This document shows positions 18,192 through 26,745 of a stretch of 39,129 nt of DNA, piece after piece. The notes below the pieces were generated by a model. The model was not told the DNA's origin. It made no database searches and was given only the letters and a program-made list of their open reading frames with translations. The position numbers were made by a program, and so were the translations under genes. Numbering within the stretch: position 1 is the first letter of the stretch; each line of letters begins with the position of its first letter. Origin of the DNA: Flavobacterium sp. (GTDB lineage: Bacteria > Bacteroidota > Bacteroidia > Flavobacteriales > Flavobacteriaceae); NCBI RefSeq assembly GCF_013823965.1, contig NZ_PNNA01000040.1, positions 1 through 39,129 on the forward strand, read 5' to 3'.

Positions 18192-18211
18192 GAAGAATAA
18201 AAATTATTTAA

Positions 18212-18296
18212 GATTTCAGATTAACGATTTTTGATTTCAGATGTAACTCAAGTTGCTAAAAAAATCAAAAATCGTTAATCGCTAATCTTCAATCTA
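18212..18296. repeat. Word-iterated hairpin between thrB and thrC (GATT words)
   Basis: Perfect 19-bp arms at 18219-18237 and 18262-18280 (left arm starts GATTAACGATTTTTG) with a 24-base loop; beyond them further AGATT/AATCT words (18212-18216, 18283-18287, 18291-18295) extend the symmetry with gaps. It fills most of the 112-base spacer. It has the same design as the thrA-thrB element but a different word, and no T-run, so it should not stop transcription fully. Confidence 0.75.
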
Positions 18297-18303
18297 AAAT
18301 CAA

Positions 18304-19593
18304 ATGAAATACTACAGTTTAAACCATAATGCCCCAAAAGTTTCTTTTCAAGAAGCCGTAATACAAGGATTGGCCACCGATAAAGGATTATATTTTCCGG
18401 AATCCATCACTCCATTGTCAAAAGAATTTTTCGAAAATATCGAAAATTTGAGCAATGAGGAAATTGCTTTCGAAGCCATTCAACAATTTGTGGGCGACGA
18501 AATTCCAGCCGAAACCCTGAAACAAATCATTGCAGAAACCTTGTGTTTTGAATTTCCGACTCCAAAAGTGGAAGAAGGAATTTATGCCCTCGAATTGTAT
18601 CACGGACCAACGATGGCGTTCAAAGACGTGGGAGCGCGTTTTATGTCGCGTTGTTTGGGTTATTTCAACAAAGACAAAAAAGACAATAAAAATACGGTTC
18701 TCGTGGCTACTTCCGGTGATACTGGAGGTGCTGTTGCCAGTGGTTTCTTGGGCGTTCAAGGCGTGGAAGTCGTGATTTTGTATCCTTCGGAAAAAGTGAG
18801 CGACATCCAGGAAAGACAATTGACCACCTTGGGACAAAACATCAAGGCATTGGAAGTGGACGGTGTTTTTGACGATTGCCAAGACATGGTCAAAAAAGCA
18901 TTTTTGGACGAAAGTTTGAACCACAAAAACCTGACTTCGGCCAACTCGATTAATATTGCTCGTTGGTTGCCGCAAATGTTTTATTTTTTCTTTGCTTACA
19001 AGCAATTGAAATCACAAAACAAAGCTTTGGTATTTTCGTGTCCAAGCGGGAATTTTGGAAATATTTGTGCCGGAATCATGGCCAAAAAATTAGGTTTGCC
19101 TATCGAACATTTCGTGGCTTCGACCAATGTGAACGATACCGTTCCAAGATTTTTGGAAAAAGGAAATTACGATCCAAAACCTTCCAAAGCGACGATTTCG
19201 AACGCGATGGATGTTGGAAATCCGAGTAACTTTATTCGTATTCAGGAAATGTACAACAACGATTTGGCAGAATTCAAAAAAGATTTCTCTTCGTTTTCTT
19301 ATACCGATGCCGAAACTTTGGAAGCGATGCAATCCATTTATAAAACCGATGGTTACGTTGCAGAACCGCATGGAGCAGTGGGCTATTTGGGCTTGAAAAA
19401 AGAATTGAAAAACCATCCAAATGCGATTGGAATTTTCTTGGAAACCGCTCATCCCATCAAATTCTTGGACGTGGTAGAACCGGCTTTGAATATCCAATTG
19501 CCTATTCCAACCCAAATTGAAAGCGTGTTGAACAAAGAAAAAGTAAGCACAAAAATCAAGACTTACGAGGAATTAAAAGCGTTTTTGGCGTAA
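18304..19593 (+). CDS. thrC: Threonine synthase
   Basis: PLP enzyme converting O-phosphohomoserine to threonine. The 429 residues show the cofactor lysine in HGPTMAFKDVGARF (K107), the phosphate-binding loop ATSGDTGGAVASGF (~138-151), NSINIARWLPQMFYFF, and the C-terminal EPHGAVGYLGL. The length and the AFKD motif correspond to the ~430-residue class. It is the last gene of thrABC; a canonical intrinsic terminator begins 28 bases after the stop. Confidence 0.96.
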   Translation: MKYYSLNHNAPKVSFQEAVIQGLATDKGLYFPESITPLSKEFFENIENLSNEEIAFEAIQQFVGDEIPAETLKQIIAETLCFEFPTPKVEEGIYALELYHGPTMAFKDVGARFMSRCLGYFNKDKKDNKNTVLVATSGDTGGAVASGFLGVQGVEVVILYPSEKVSDIQERQLTTLGQNIKALEVDGVFDDCQDMVKKAFLDESLNHKNLTSANSINIARWLPQMFYFFFAYKQLKSQNKALVFSCPSGNFGNICAGIMAKKLGLPIEHFVASTNVNDTVPRFLEKGNYDPKPSKATISNAMDVGNPSNFIRIQEMYNNDLAEFKKDFSSFSYTDAETLEAMQSIYKTDGYVAEPHGAVGYLGLKKELKNHPNAIGIFLETAHPIKFLDVVEPALNIQLPIPTQIESVLNKEKVSTKIKTYEELKAFLA

Positions 19594-19620
19594 TTACATA
19601 GCACAACAACTCTTGACATT

Positions 19621-19654
19621 AGCACTTTATTAAAGGATAAAGTGCTTTTTTTTT
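19621..19654 (+). terminator. Intrinsic terminator of thr operon
   Basis: Stem AGCACTTTAT (19621-19630) / ATAAAGTGCT (19637-19646), loop TAAAGG, followed by a run of nine T to 19654. Canonical form. Confidence 0.92.
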
Positions 19655-19799
19655 GCAGGTTTCCTATTACGTAATCCTAATTTACAAAGCCCGAAATACT
19701 TTCATAAACTGTAATCAAGTTAGATTTTATTTTGCCAGTTTAAAAAATAAACGACTAAATTTTCCATATTATAAAAAATCAATGCGAATTATATTTTTA

Positions 19800-19807
19800 T
19801 ATATTTG
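19800..19807 (+). promoter_or_regulatory. -7 element TATATTTG for the ECF sigma gene
   Basis: Exact TAnnTTTG match 79 bases before the ATG at 19886. No TTG at the usual -33 distance. Transcription from it would start near 19813, downstream of the longer TTG start at 19805, which supports the shorter sigma factor. Confidence 0.5.
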
Positions 19808-19885
19808 CCAATCCATACCCAATTCAATAGGCAAGAATTGATAGAGTCTTACTATTATTCCAAAAAACAGAGAGTAATTAAAATA

Positions 19886-20449
19886 ATGCCCGAAATTAAA
19901 GACTTTAGCGAACAATTATTGGTAAGTGAACTCAAAAATCACAACGAAAAAGCATTTCGTAAACTTTTTGATTTCTATTACCAAGACATCTATGGTTACA
20001 GCATCAGTATTCTTAAATCAAAAGAGCTTGCCGAAGAAAATGTTCAAGATGTTTTTTTGAAGGTTTGGTTGCATCGAGAAAATCTGAATTTGGAGCAATC
20101 TTTTAAATCATATCTATTCACCATAGCTCGAAACCAAGCGTTCAATTTATTGAATAAAGCTGCCAATGACGTACTTCTAAAAGAAGAAGTCTTCTATAAA
20201 AGCCAAAAATCATGTGATCAAACGGATTACTCGATTCGTGAAGCCGATTGCAAAAAATTAAAAAAACAAGCCATAAAACAATTGCCTCCCAAGCGGAAAA
20301 GGATTTTTAAAATGTCTCGCAAAAAAGGCATGACTTACGAAGAAATCAGTCTAGAATTAGGCATCTCCGTAAATACTGTCAAAAACCAAATGAGTAAAGC
20401 ACTGGAATCACTTCGGCTTTTTTTTCAGGAACATGATAAAATTTTATAA
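19886..20449 (+). CDS. ECF sigma factor of the SusC/FecR type
   Basis: A 187-residue ECF sigma factor, expected to direct RNA polymerase to the neighbouring glycan locus. Region 2 is visible in FRKLFDFYYQDIYGYSISI and ELAEENVQDVFLKVW (about residues 24-65), region 4 in LPPKRKRIFKMSRKKGMTYEEISLELGISVNTVKNQMSKAL (about 130-175, helix-turn-helix EEISLELGISVNTVKNQM). This is the Bacteroidetes-expanded group that pairs with FecR anti-sigma factors. The frame extends up to a TTG at 19805, but the family begins near the ATG at 19886 (MPEIKDFSEQLL). It is followed by its own terminator, then by the FecR gene. Confidence 0.93.
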   Translation: MPEIKDFSEQLLVSELKNHNEKAFRKLFDFYYQDIYGYSISILKSKELAEENVQDVFLKVWLHRENLNLEQSFKSYLFTIARNQAFNLLNKAANDVLLKEEVFYKSQKSCDQTDYSIREADCKKLKKQAIKQLPPKRKRIFKMSRKKGMTYEEISLELGISVNTVKNQMSKALESLRLFFQEHDKIL

Positions 20450-20473
20450 ATAGAAATCTCTTATTTTAACTTC

Positions 20474-20501
20474 AATCACTCTTCAAGGAGTGATTTTTTT
20501 T
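20474..20501 (+). terminator. Intrinsic terminator after the sigma gene
   Basis: AATCACTC (20474-20481) / GAGTGATT (20488-20495), loop TTCAAG, followed by eight T. It lies between the sigma and anti-sigma genes and should reduce readthrough. Confidence 0.9.
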
Positions 20502-20600
20502 GATTTTCTTGAAAATAATTTATTTCATAAATACTTGTAAATCAGTTTTATAATTACAAAATACAAATAATTCATGCAAAAAATCAAAAAAATTACAACG

Positions 20601-20636
20601 TTTGAGTAGTAGTCAACGCCTCCTCAACTGTATAAT
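20601..20636 (+). promoter_or_regulatory. Candidate promoter/operator before the anti-sigma gene
   Basis: TTGAG (20602-20606) and CTCAA (20623-20627) form a short dyad in an otherwise AT-rich spacer, followed by TATAAT at 20631-20636, 32 bases before the FecR start. No TAnnTTTG is present. It may be recognised by the ECF sigma factor, but that is inference. Confidence 0.3.
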
Positions 20637-20667
20637 ATAGAACAGAAACTAAAAAAAGCAATTCGCG

Positions 20668-21837
20668 ATGAATGAAAATTCAGAAATAAAAAAATTACTT
20701 CACCAGTTTATTTTGAACCAATGTTCCGTAGAGGAGACAAATAAAGTTGTCGAATATTATAGAAACAATAAACTTACTTCGGATTTTCCAGAAGTTGAAG
20801 ACATCAAATCATTGCTTGATGATATGCCTGAAATGGACGAAAGTACTGCCGACAGAATATTTTCCAATATTTTGATTAACGCAAAAGAAACCGAGGCAAT
20901 GGAGATTGTTCCAGAAAAAAATCCGTTCAGAAAATATATTGGAATTGCAGCTTCAATACTTGTTTTATTGACCATTGGATTATCTTATCAGCAAGGCTTT
21001 TTTAATCCGAAAGCAACTCCTGTTTCAAACAGCAACGAAATCACTTTACAATTAGAAAACGGCGAGATTCAAGTGATATCGGCAGGAAAAAAATCACAAA
21101 TAGCAGATGCTGAAGGAAATGTCATAGGAAATCAAAACGGAAATAAAATTATTTACGACACCAAAACTCCTGCAGAAAAACTAATATACAATACCCTAAA
21201 AATCCCTTATGGAAAACGATTTGAGTTGCAATTATCGGATGGTACCATTGTCCATTTAAATTCGGGTACCACTCTAAAATATCCGGTAAAATTTATTGCA
21301 GGCGAAAACAGGCAAGTTTTTCTGGACGGAGAAGCCTTTTTTGATGTAACCAAAGATAAAACACATCCTTTTGTCGTAAATGCCGATAATTTAAATGTTC
21401 GCGTTTTGGGAACTCATTTCAATGTTTCCAACTATCCCGAAGACAATTCCACGGATGTGGTTTTAGTGGAAGGTTCCGTTGGCTTATATACAGCAAAAGA
21501 ACAGTTTAATGCAGAAAAAAACACCATTCTTAAACCGGGATTCAAAGGAAGTTTTTCTAAAATAAACAATCAAATCAAGACCAAAGCTGTTGTTACAGAT
21601 GTATACACGGCTTGGATTAAAGGCGGATTAACCTTCAGGGACATGACTTTCAAGGACATCTCCAAGAAACTGGAAAGACACTACAACATCACCATTGTCA
21701 ATCAAAACGGCAAATTGTCCAATGAGAAATTTAATGCCAGTTTTGGGGATGAACCAATAGCAAAAGTATTGAGTTACTTTAATGAAATTCACGGAATCAA
21801 TTACACATTAAGAAACAACGAAGTACTAATTAAATAA
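20668..21837 (+). CDS. FecR-type anti-sigma factor
   Basis: Single-pass inner-membrane protein of 389 residues. The cytoplasmic N-terminus (1-~90) should hold the sigma factor; a membrane helix follows (KYIGIAASILVLLTIGLSY, ~89-107); the periplasmic part has the FecR domain (IPYGKRFELQLSDGTIVHLNSGT and RQVFLDGEAFFDV, ~175-235) and a C-terminal DUF4974/STN-like domain (FRDMTFKDISKKLERHYNI, ~325-343). It relays ligand status from the STN domain of the SusC-like transporter encoded next. The 128-base gap to that gene holds a 10-bp hairpin. Confidence 0.93.
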   Translation: MNENSEIKKLLHQFILNQCSVEETNKVVEYYRNNKLTSDFPEVEDIKSLLDDMPEMDESTADRIFSNILINAKETEAMEIVPEKNPFRKYIGIAASILVLLTIGLSYQQGFFNPKATPVSNSNEITLQLENGEIQVISAGKKSQIADAEGNVIGNQNGNKIIYDTKTPAEKLIYNTLKIPYGKRFELQLSDGTIVHLNSGTTLKYPVKFIAGENRQVFLDGEAFFDVTKDKTHPFVVNADNLNVRVLGTHFNVSNYPEDNSTDVVLVEGSVGLYTAKEQFNAEKNTILKPGFKGSFSKINNQIKTKAVVTDVYTAWIKGGLTFRDMTFKDISKKLERHYNITIVNQNGKLSNEKFNASFGDEPIAKVLSYFNEIHGINYTLRNNEVLIK

Positions 21838-21885
21838 CCACTAAAAACCAATGAAAAATGAAGAGTTAAATAAGCAGAAATAAAA

Positions 21886-21918
21886 AAATCGGAAAAAGCT
21901 ACCAACAATTTCCGATTT
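21886..21918. repeat. 10-bp hairpin between fecR-type and susC-type genes
   Basis: AAATCGGAAA (21886-21895) and TTTCCGATTT (21909-21918), exact complements with a 13-base loop. No real T-run follows. It could be a partial terminator or an RNA-processing structure. Confidence 0.6.
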
Positions 21919-21965
21919 AAGAAAAGATTGAACCTATCAAATTAAATACAATCAATTACAAAATT

Positions 21966-24900
21966 ATGAAAAAAAAACCAAAGAATAGTGGAATGTTTTT
22001 TCCATTGTTCCAAAACAACCTGAAATTGAAACTAACCACCTTGCTTCTTTTGGTCGCCATGTTTAATATTCGAGCCAATAGTTATGCCCAAACAAAGGTA
22101 AACTTGGAATTGAATAACACAACCGTGGAAACGGTTCTAGAGACGATCGAACAAAAAACAGATTTTAGATTTATATACAAATTGAATGATATTGACTTGA
22201 ATCGCGTCATTTCCATTAAATCAAAAAATGAAACCATTGATGTTGTTTTAAATAAACTATTCAAAGGAACGGCAACCGATTTTAAAGTTAGGGAGACACA
22301 AGTCATCTTGAAAAAACTGGCTGTTCAAAAAGAAGAAAGCATAAAAATTATAAAGCAAACCGTAAAAGGGAAAGTTATTGACGAAAACGGAATGCCATTG
22401 CCTGGTGCTTCGGTTATTGAAGTAGCCACCAACAAAGCAGTTAGTTCAGATGCAGATGGAAATTTTGAAATTACCGTGGAAAACAATGATTCCGAAATCA
22501 TGGTAAGTTATGTGGGATATAAAGAAAAACGATTCTTGGCAAACCTGCAAAACACGACAATTAAACTTTTTCCACAAACAGCTGATTTAAAAGAAGTGGT
22601 CGTTATTGGTTATGGAACTTCCACCAGAAAAGATGTTACGGGAGCAGTTTCTTCCCTTGCGGCAAAAGACATGAACCAAGGAGCAATCGTTAATCCGCTA
22701 CAACTGATTTCCGGAAAAATGGCTGGTGTAAACATCACCCAAACAGGAAGTGAACCAGGAGCTACACCTAATGTTAGAATTCGAGGAATATCTTCCTTGA
22801 TTGGAGGTAGCGATCCTTTAATCGTGGTTGATGGTGTTCAAGGTAACATGGATTTATTAAACCAAATTCCTCCAAGCGAAATCGCGTCAATGGACATATT
22901 AAAAGACGCTTCAGCAACAGCAATTTACGGTTCAAGAGGTGCTGCAGGTGTTATCATTGTGAGTACCAAGAAAAACAAGGCAGGCAAAACATCCATTGAA
23001 TATTCCGCTTCAACGGCAATGGATTATATTCCAAAAAAATTGAATATTTTAGACGCAAACCAATGGTGGGAACAAGCACAATTAGTAGGTGTTCCAGCTT
23101 CTGCCAATCACGGATCAAACACAGATTGGTATGGGATTTTGACTAAAAGCGGAGCGACACAAACCCATACTTTATCTTTTGGTGGAGGAACCGATACTTT
23201 TAGTTATAGAGCTTCCATCAGTGCCATTTTACAAGATGGTGTCGTTATTAATTCCAACAATAACAAATACATTGGCCGAATTTTGGCAACACAATCGGCC
23301 ATAGACAACAAACTAAAGCTGACATTCAATCTTAATACCGGAATTACCGAGTCTACCAATAGCATTGGAAGTATAGGAAGAGCAGCATTTACCTCCAATT
23401 TAATTACAAATGCTTATGTAATGCGTCCTACCGATCCTGTTTATAACACTGATGAAACCACTTATTACACAGACCCTAATGTTTTTCAATATTTAAATCC
23501 TTATGCAGCGGCACAAACAGTTACAAATGAAGGACAAAACGATAATTTGTTTGGAAGCCTTAAAGCCGATTTAGATTTATATGAAGGATTGACTGCAGGC
23601 TGGTTTGGAAGTTGGAGAAAAACAAACAGTACCTATGGCTATTATCTTCCAGCAGAATCAACCCTTGCTGCTGCAATTGACCAAAAAGGACAAGCCAATA
23701 TCAGCAACAACAGACAAAACGAAAAACTAATGAATATTAGTCTTTCCTATAAAAAAGTATTTGGCGACCATAGCATTAATGCATTAGGATTGTACGAATG
23801 GCAAAACCAGACCTATAAAGGGAATTATGCGCAAGCCAGAGGATTTATTAATGATATTGCCACTTATAATGCCTTACAATTGGGAGATTTGTCAAAAGTA
23901 CAACCAGGAGATATGTCTTCTTACAAAAACGACAGGACTTTGGTGTCCTTTTTGGGACGTGTCAATTATTCATTTTTAAGCAGGTATTTAGTTACCGCCA
24001 GTTATAGACGTGATGGTTCTTCTGTATTTGGAGTTAATAATAAATGGGGTGATTTTCCATCGGCTTCATTGGCTTGGCAAATCAACAAAGAATCTTTCAT
24101 GGCAGACCAAACCATTTTCAACGACTTAAAACTAAGAGTTGGGTATGGTGTTACGGGGAACCAACAAGGGTTGTATCCTCAAAATTCCATCTCATTGGTG
24201 GGTGGTTCCGGGGTAACTTATTTTGGAGGTTCACAAATTACTAATTTCAACGTGACCCAAAATGCCAATGCCGATTTGCGTTGGGAAACCAAAAAACAAA
24301 CCAATCTTGGAATTGATTTTGCCCTTTTAGATAGCAGATTAAGAGGAACCGTTGATGTGTATACAGCAACAACCGACAATCTTCTTTTTGATTATACCGT
24401 ACCTCAACCACCTTATCCTTACAATACCATCAAAGCAAATGTGGGAAGTATTTTGAACAAAGGATTGGAAATTTCTTTGGGTTACGATTTGATAAAAAAC
24501 GAAAATACAAACCTAACGCTCAACGGAAATGTATCTTTCCTTAAAAATGAAGTATTAAACTTGAGCGGAAGCATTAACGGAGTTCCCTTGAATACAAATT
24601 ATGTCCCTTGGGGGCCTAGTTCTTATTTGATAGAAGGACACCCTATTGGAACTTTCAATATTTTGCACCATACAGGAAAAGACAATGCGAATTCTGAAAC
24701 CGTACTTGATGTTGACGGAAATGGCATCATCGATCAAGGAAATACAAGCCCGGATCGTTTGTTGAGTGGTTCCGCTTTACCAACGTACACTTACTCCTTC
24801 AATCCTGTTTTCCAACATAAAAACTTGGATGTTTCCTTGTTATTCAGGGGTTCAGGTGGAAATAAAATATACAATGGTTTAAGATCAAGCTTAAGTTATA

Positions 24901-25229
24901 TGGAGAACATAGGAAAGGCCAATGTATTGGACAGCGCCATTCCATTAGGATTGTATACTTCTAAATATGGCTCTGATTTATGGCTTGAAGATGGTTCTTT
25001 TTTAAGATTGGAAAATGTAACTGCAGGCTATAATTTTCATTTTAAAACCGTTAAATACATTGAGTCGTTTCGACTTTCTCTTACCGGAAACAATTTATTT
25101 GTCATTACCCATTATTCTGGAATCGATCCAGAGTTGAACATGAGTGGCAGTAATGGCTTTGGAGGTGACAATGGTATTTATCCTCGCACCCGAAGTTTCG
25201 CATTAGGTTTGAATGTAAAATTTAAATAG
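21966..25229 (+). CDS. susC: SusC/RagA-type TonB-dependent transporter with STN domain
   Basis: Outer-membrane importer of 1087 residues for oligosaccharides handed over by SusD. In order: signal peptide (LKLTTLLLLVAMFNIRANSYAQ, ending ~41), STN signalling domain (~45-117, NLELNNTTVETVLETIEQ), carboxypeptidase-regulatory-like domain (~132-205, GKVIDENGMPLPGASV), TonB plug with EVVVIGYGTSTRKDVTGAVSSL (210-231) and AIYGSRGAAGVIIVSTKK, and the 22-strand barrel ending in LGLNVKFK. STN domains occur in transporters that signal to FecR, fitting the sigma/FecR pair just upstream. The susD-type gene begins nine bases after the stop. Confidence 0.95.
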   Translation: MKKKPKNSGMFFPLFQNNLKLKLTTLLLLVAMFNIRANSYAQTKVNLELNNTTVETVLETIEQKTDFRFIYKLNDIDLNRVISIKSKNETIDVVLNKLFKGTATDFKVRETQVILKKLAVQKEESIKIIKQTVKGKVIDENGMPLPGASVIEVATNKAVSSDADGNFEITVENNDSEIMVSYVGYKEKRFLANLQNTTIKLFPQTADLKEVVVIGYGTSTRKDVTGAVSSLAAKDMNQGAIVNPLQLISGKMAGVNITQTGSEPGATPNVRIRGISSLIGGSDPLIVVDGVQGNMDLLNQIPPSEIASMDILKDASATAIYGSRGAAGVIIVSTKKNKAGKTSIEYSASTAMDYIPKKLNILDANQWWEQAQLVGVPASANHGSNTDWYGILTKSGATQTHTLSFGGGTDTFSYRASISAILQDGVVINSNNNKYIGRILATQSAIDNKLKLTFNLNTGITESTNSIGSIGRAAFTSNLITNAYVMRPTDPVYNTDETTYYTDPNVFQYLNPYAAAQTVTNEGQNDNLFGSLKADLDLYEGLTAGWFGSWRKTNSTYGYYLPAESTLAAAIDQKGQANISNNRQNEKLMNISLSYKKVFGDHSINALGLYEWQNQTYKGNYAQARGFINDIATYNALQLGDLSKVQPGDMSSYKNDRTLVSFLGRVNYSFLSRYLVTASYRRDGSSVFGVNNKWGDFPSASLAWQINKESFMADQTIFNDLKLRVGYGVTGNQQGLYPQNSISLVGGSGVTYFGGSQITNFNVTQNANADLRWETKKQTNLGIDFALLDSRLRGTVDVYTATTDNLLFDYTVPQPPYPYNTIKANVGSILNKGLEISLGYDLIKNENTNLTLNGNVSFLKNEVLNLSGSINGVPLNTNYVPWGPSSYLIEGHPIGTFNILHHTGKDNANSETVLDVDGNGIIDQGNTSPDRLLSGSALPTYTYSFNPVFQHKNLDVSLLFRGSGGNKIYNGLRSSLSYMENIGKANVLDSAIPLGLYTSKYGSDLWLEDGSFLRLENVTAGYNFHFKTVKYIESFRLSLTGNNLFVITHYSGIDPELNMSGSNGFGGDNGIYPRTRSFALGLNVKFK

Positions 25230-25238
25230 TAAAAGAAA

Positions 25239-26732
25239 ATGAAAATCAAAAATATATTTATAACAGGAATCTTAAGTTTCTTGTTACTGGTTGGATGTAC
25301 CAATATTGACGAACATGTCTATGATAAATATCCGGCAAACGACTTTTATGGAACGGCTCAAGGTGCCGATGTGGCTCTTGCCAGTGTTTATGCACAAGTT
25401 GGCGGAAACTGGGATGGCGTTGGATATGCCGGAGCCGACAGAGGTTGGTATGACTTAAACTGCTTTAGTTCAGATGAACAAGTTATTCCCCACAGAACAA
25501 CCGGTGACTGGGAATTGGATTTTGCCCGTTTGTACAAACACGATTGGTTGCCTACAGATTCTTTCATAAACAACACTTGGAGATGGTTGTACAAATCCAT
25601 TTTCAATGCCAATTTAGCGGTAAATCAATTAGAAGCTTCCAATGCAGAAGCATCAAAAATCGCCGAGGCAAAAGTATTGAGAGCTTTTTTCTACTACTTA
25701 TTGATAGACGATTTTGGCGATGTCCCTTTTTACACGGACAACAACATCACTGTAGATAAAATTCCACAAGCCAGCCGTAAAGTAGTTTATGATTTCATCG
25801 TAAAAGAATTGACTGAAAATGTCGAAACTCTTTCGGCCACCAAAGGAGGAAGCTATTACGGACGATTCAACAAATGGGCAGGTTATGCTTTATTGGCAAA
25901 AGTCTATTTGAATGCCGAAGTCTATACAGGAACTGCAGAATGGGCGAAATGTCTAGCGGCTTGTGATAAAGTGAGCGAAGGCGGATTTTCACTTCATTCC
26001 GCTGCAGCCAATGCTTCCAGTCCAATGGGAAACAAATACTATGAGTTATTTGGAGACGTGCTTCCTGATGACGAAACCATTTTGGCCATGTTTGCCACTG
26101 CAAATGTAGTATCAAGAAATATTTTCACGGTTCGAAGCTTAAACGGCCCAGATGCCCAAGCTCTATTTGGTTATAGTGGATGGAATGGAACTATCGTGCC
26201 TAAAGATTTCTTTTTGAAATACGATGACAAAGACATTCGCAAAAAACAATTCCGTTATGGAGATCAAGGTGGTGGCGTGAACTATTCCATTGATGTTGCT
26301 TCTTTAGATAATCCGGGAGCTGCACCTCAGGCAGGTGTTCGCAATACTAAGTTTTATCCAGTTACCCCTTCAGACGGTGGTGGAGCATCAAACGATTTTC
26401 CAATTTACAGATATGCCGATATTTTGTTAATGAAAGCCGAATGTAATGTTAGACTTGCCAATGCCGCAGCCGCAAAACCTTTTATTGATGCTGTAAGACA
26501 ACGTGCAGGACTTGGAGTTTTAGCCGCAAATCCAACTTTGGACAATATTTATGATGAAAGAGGATTTGAATTAAATTGGGAAGGCCACAGAAGACAAGAC
26601 ATGATTCGTTTCAATAAATTCTTGTTGGCCAATGAATTCAGGGGAGCATCCGCAAATTTCAGAAAGTTGTTTCCTTTACCTACGGCAGCTTTGGACGCAA
26701 ACAAGGGACTAAAACAAAATCCAGGTTACTAA
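25239..26732 (+). CDS. susD: SusD/RagB-type surface glycan-binding lipoprotein
   Basis: A 497-residue lipoprotein that caps the SusC barrel and binds the sugar outside the cell. Signal with lipobox LLVGC (C20), then the SusD-like helical TPR scaffold (NLAVNQLEASNAEASKIAEAKVLRAFFYYLLIDDFGDVPFY) and the C-terminal RagB end with DILLMKAECNVRLANAAAAKPFIDAVRQRAG, ERGFELNWEGHRRQDMIRF and the final LKQNPGY, typical of the family. Gap of nine bases to susC and 13 to the next gene, so tightly co-transcribed. Confidence 0.94.
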   Translation: MKIKNIFITGILSFLLLVGCTNIDEHVYDKYPANDFYGTAQGADVALASVYAQVGGNWDGVGYAGADRGWYDLNCFSSDEQVIPHRTTGDWELDFARLYKHDWLPTDSFINNTWRWLYKSIFNANLAVNQLEASNAEASKIAEAKVLRAFFYYLLIDDFGDVPFYTDNNITVDKIPQASRKVVYDFIVKELTENVETLSATKGGSYYGRFNKWAGYALLAKVYLNAEVYTGTAEWAKCLAACDKVSEGGFSLHSAAANASSPMGNKYYELFGDVLPDDETILAMFATANVVSRNIFTVRSLNGPDAQALFGYSGWNGTIVPKDFFLKYDDKDIRKKQFRYGDQGGGVNYSIDVASLDNPGAAPQAGVRNTKFYPVTPSDGGGASNDFPIYRYADILLMKAECNVRLANAAAAKPFIDAVRQRAGLGVLAANPTLDNIYDERGFELNWEGHRRQDMIRFNKFLLANEFRGASANFRKLFPLPTAALDANKGLKQNPGY

Positions 26733-26745
26733 ATTTAGAACTATC

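Noticed and set aside
19090..19515. 141-codon minus-strand frame inside thrC
   Set aside because: Antisense to conserved threonine synthase sequence.
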